NCBI RefSeq assembly: GCF_024713975.1
Contig: NC_091116.1
Location: forward strand, 5,768,621-5,832,620
DNA: 64,000 bases
Direction: 5' to 3'
From: Paralichthys olivaceus
Lineage: Eukaryota > Chordata > Actinopteri > Pleuronectiformes > Paralichthyidae
This document shows, one piece after another, positions 62,793 through 64,000 of this stretch. The notes under the pieces are model-generated. The model was not told the origin of the DNA and ran no database searches. It worked only from the letters and a program-made list of their open reading frames with translations. The position numbers and the translations under genes are program-made. How positions within the stretch are numbered: the stretch's first letter is position 1; each line of letters starts with the position of its first letter.

Positions 62793-62880
62793 TTTGTGTG
62801 TGGTTGTGCTCACGAAACAAAGAAAGCTGCATTAACGTTTGCTAACAGGCAAAGTGACGCTAGCTCACTGCGTCCATGCC
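62793..62880 (-). other. jagn1: jagn1 5' leader exon and promoter region
   Basis: A strong minus-strand donor (CACAAA|GTAAGT at 62793/62792) is followed about 630 bp downstream by acceptor TTTGTTTTCAG, 9 nt before the jagn1 ATG, so coding exon 1 begins at 62157. CpG-rich sequence extends from about 62560, and ETS-like 'gaggaagcggaagtggaag' lies at about 62883-62901. The exact start site is not determined. Confidence 0.6.
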
Positions 62881-62989
62881 TAGAGGAAGCGGAAGTGGAA
62901 GAGTGACACCTCAAACTCTGATTGGTCAGAATGGCTCTCATTCAATTCAGCTTTATTGACAAAGGAAAGACGACAGTAATAAAATCGAT

Positions 62990-62995
62990 TTTATT
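62990..62995 (-). terminator. Poly(A) signal AATAAA for an upstream minus-strand gene
   Basis: AATAAA on the minus strand about 125 bp after the stop codon of the terminal-exon candidate at 63119. It leaves roughly 100 bp before the jagn1 promoter, so the two genes would lie head to tail. Confidence 0.5.
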
Positions 62996-63118
62996 TTTCT
63001 ATGGCCTTAATGTGAAACGCAATGAAAATAGTTTGTTTTGCAAACACTTGAGAAATTATGAGGAATTGTTTTCCATCTCAGGGGATTTTTGTTTTTCTTC
63101 TTGGCTGCATTTGTCATT

Positions 63119-63332
63119 TTACTTCTCCATTTCTCTTGTGTGATGAGTTTGCATTGTTTTGGCTCTGTTTGTATCCATTTCATCATCTGCAACCACGCTC
63201 TCCACCTCTTCGTATTTCTCCAGGTTGACATTGTTGTCTGCGCAAACCAGATATCTTGCACTTCTTCTCGTCCGTTTGCTGAAAATTGGCGTGGAGTCTT
63301 CCTTACCGGATGTCGAGTTGTCTACGTACACG
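63119..63332 (-). CDS. Putative last coding exon of an unrecognised minus-strand gene (partial)
   Basis: Acceptor GAATATTTAG at 63334-63333, then an open frame of 70 codons to TAA at 63121-63119, with AATAAA downstream. The sequence is charged and protein-like: it has a basic stretch FSKRTRRSARYL near its start, then an acidic stretch (NLEKYEEVESVVADDEMDTN). No transmembrane segment or catalytic motif is seen and I do not recognise the family. The upstream exons would lie right of the window. Alternatively it is a chance frame, but the acceptor, stop and poly(A) signal in order make a real exon likelier. Confidence 0.5.
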
Positions 63333-64000
63333 CTAAATATTCAGTGCATTCAGGTAAAAGTGTAAAGCAGACGATAAAACAGTCAAGACAAGAGTTTTTA
63401 TTTTATTTAAAGTCACCAGCAACAGCAACGCAGGCCAAAATTCGCACAGTTTTTTATTTGCTCATGCTGTGCACCATTGTCCAAAGAGAAAGAAATGAAC
63501 AAAAGGGAGGAACAATGGTTTTTAAGTACTTCATTCCAAAATGGCACATCCACCGTTTAAACAGCTGTACTAAAAATAACAAATGTAAACCACTGATGCA
63601 AAAAGATATTAATGGGTATGTGTTGTTTTTTGACAGAACGTGTTCCAATTCCCCCTAATTACTGCAATAAACAATCCTTGGTAATCAGTAGTCAAACAAA
63701 TAAATTACAGAGAATTCTGACAAACTGACCAAAAAAATCAATATCTAATACAAACAAAACCAATTCTAATGGTCATTAAGAAAAATCTGCCAAATTTCAG
63801 GCATGGTTTTATTTCGTTCTGAACTGAAATACAAGGTAAAACAACAATAACTTAACAACTACATGCTGACCCCAAATACCTAACCCGACCCGGTCACTGT
63901 ATGTTACGATCACAGAGTAAATGCATTGTACGATTGTATGTGCCCAGTGTACAGTTTATAACTGTAAAGCAAATGAACGCGAGTGAAAAGTGAATACGAT
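63333..64000. other. AT-rich end region
   Basis: No recognisable coding exon. Minus-strand AATAAA motifs (around 63399-63404 and near 63810) and the base composition would suit an intron or an untranslated region of the minus-strand gene at 63119 or of a neighbour; this cannot be decided here. Confidence 0.4.

Noticed and set aside
62930-62965. LINE 3' tail ('ttcaattcagctttattgac')
   Set aside because: Resembles the TTCAATTCA tail but is too short and lacks the following shared LINE sequence.

Overview
The window looks like teleost fish nuclear DNA. It is AT-rich, with intron-split genes carrying GT..AG splice sites, fish-type LINE and Tc1/mariner remnants, and two vertebrate genes recognisable at protein level near the right end. 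Nothing resembles a bacterial operon, a CRISPR array or a plasmid. All names come from recognising translated sequence; no search was run.

Layout. (1) 1-11898, 20383-38198 and 46659-51930 are three blocks of one tandem array, 24 units of about 1.07-1.72 kb. Each unit joins a decayed Tc1-type transposon (5' inverted-repeat end, transposase fragments, 3' inverted-repeat end) to a spacer of about 850 bp. The spacer has six strong splice-donor consensus sites, all on the minus strand, outlining mini-exons of 26-86 nt. Units fall into deletion subtypes. A three-unit higher-order repeat of exactly 4488 bp occurs once in block 1 and twice in a row in block 2. (2) Each block is followed by a related flank: 11899-20382, 38199-46658, and a diverged third version from 51931 to about 56540. 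Flanks 1 and 2 are nearly identical, so array plus flank forms a recent tandem segmental duplication with an offset of about 26.3 kb. Both carry a 5'-truncated LINE missing its reverse-transcriptase core, which ends against the next array block. (3) 56.5-61.3 kb holds n6amt1 (HemK2 family methyltransferase, six exons, plus strand) and an older partial duplicate of its 3' end. (4) 61.3-62.9 kb holds jagn1 (Jagunal homolog 1, three coding exons plus a 5' leader exon, minus strand). (5) 62.97-63.33 kb holds what looks like the last exon and poly(A) signal of another minus-strand gene that I do not recognise.

The two intact genes are unrelated housekeeping-type genes: n6amt1 is the catalytic subunit of a translation-factor (eRF1) methyltransferase, and jagn1 is an ER membrane protein of the early secretory pathway. 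The left 52 kb is a young, still-rearranging array. Its most interesting property is that the unit carries an ordered set of minus-strand splice signals, with exon-like segments upstream in every flank (133 nt at 13535-13667, 66-89 nt at 12134-12222, and a putative first exon at 15497-15610). This suggests a spliced minus-strand transcription unit whose exons were amplified together with a transposon. No long reading frame runs through the exons, so coding potential is unproven. Most short ORFs in the array are chance frames repeated with the unit and are not annotated as genes.
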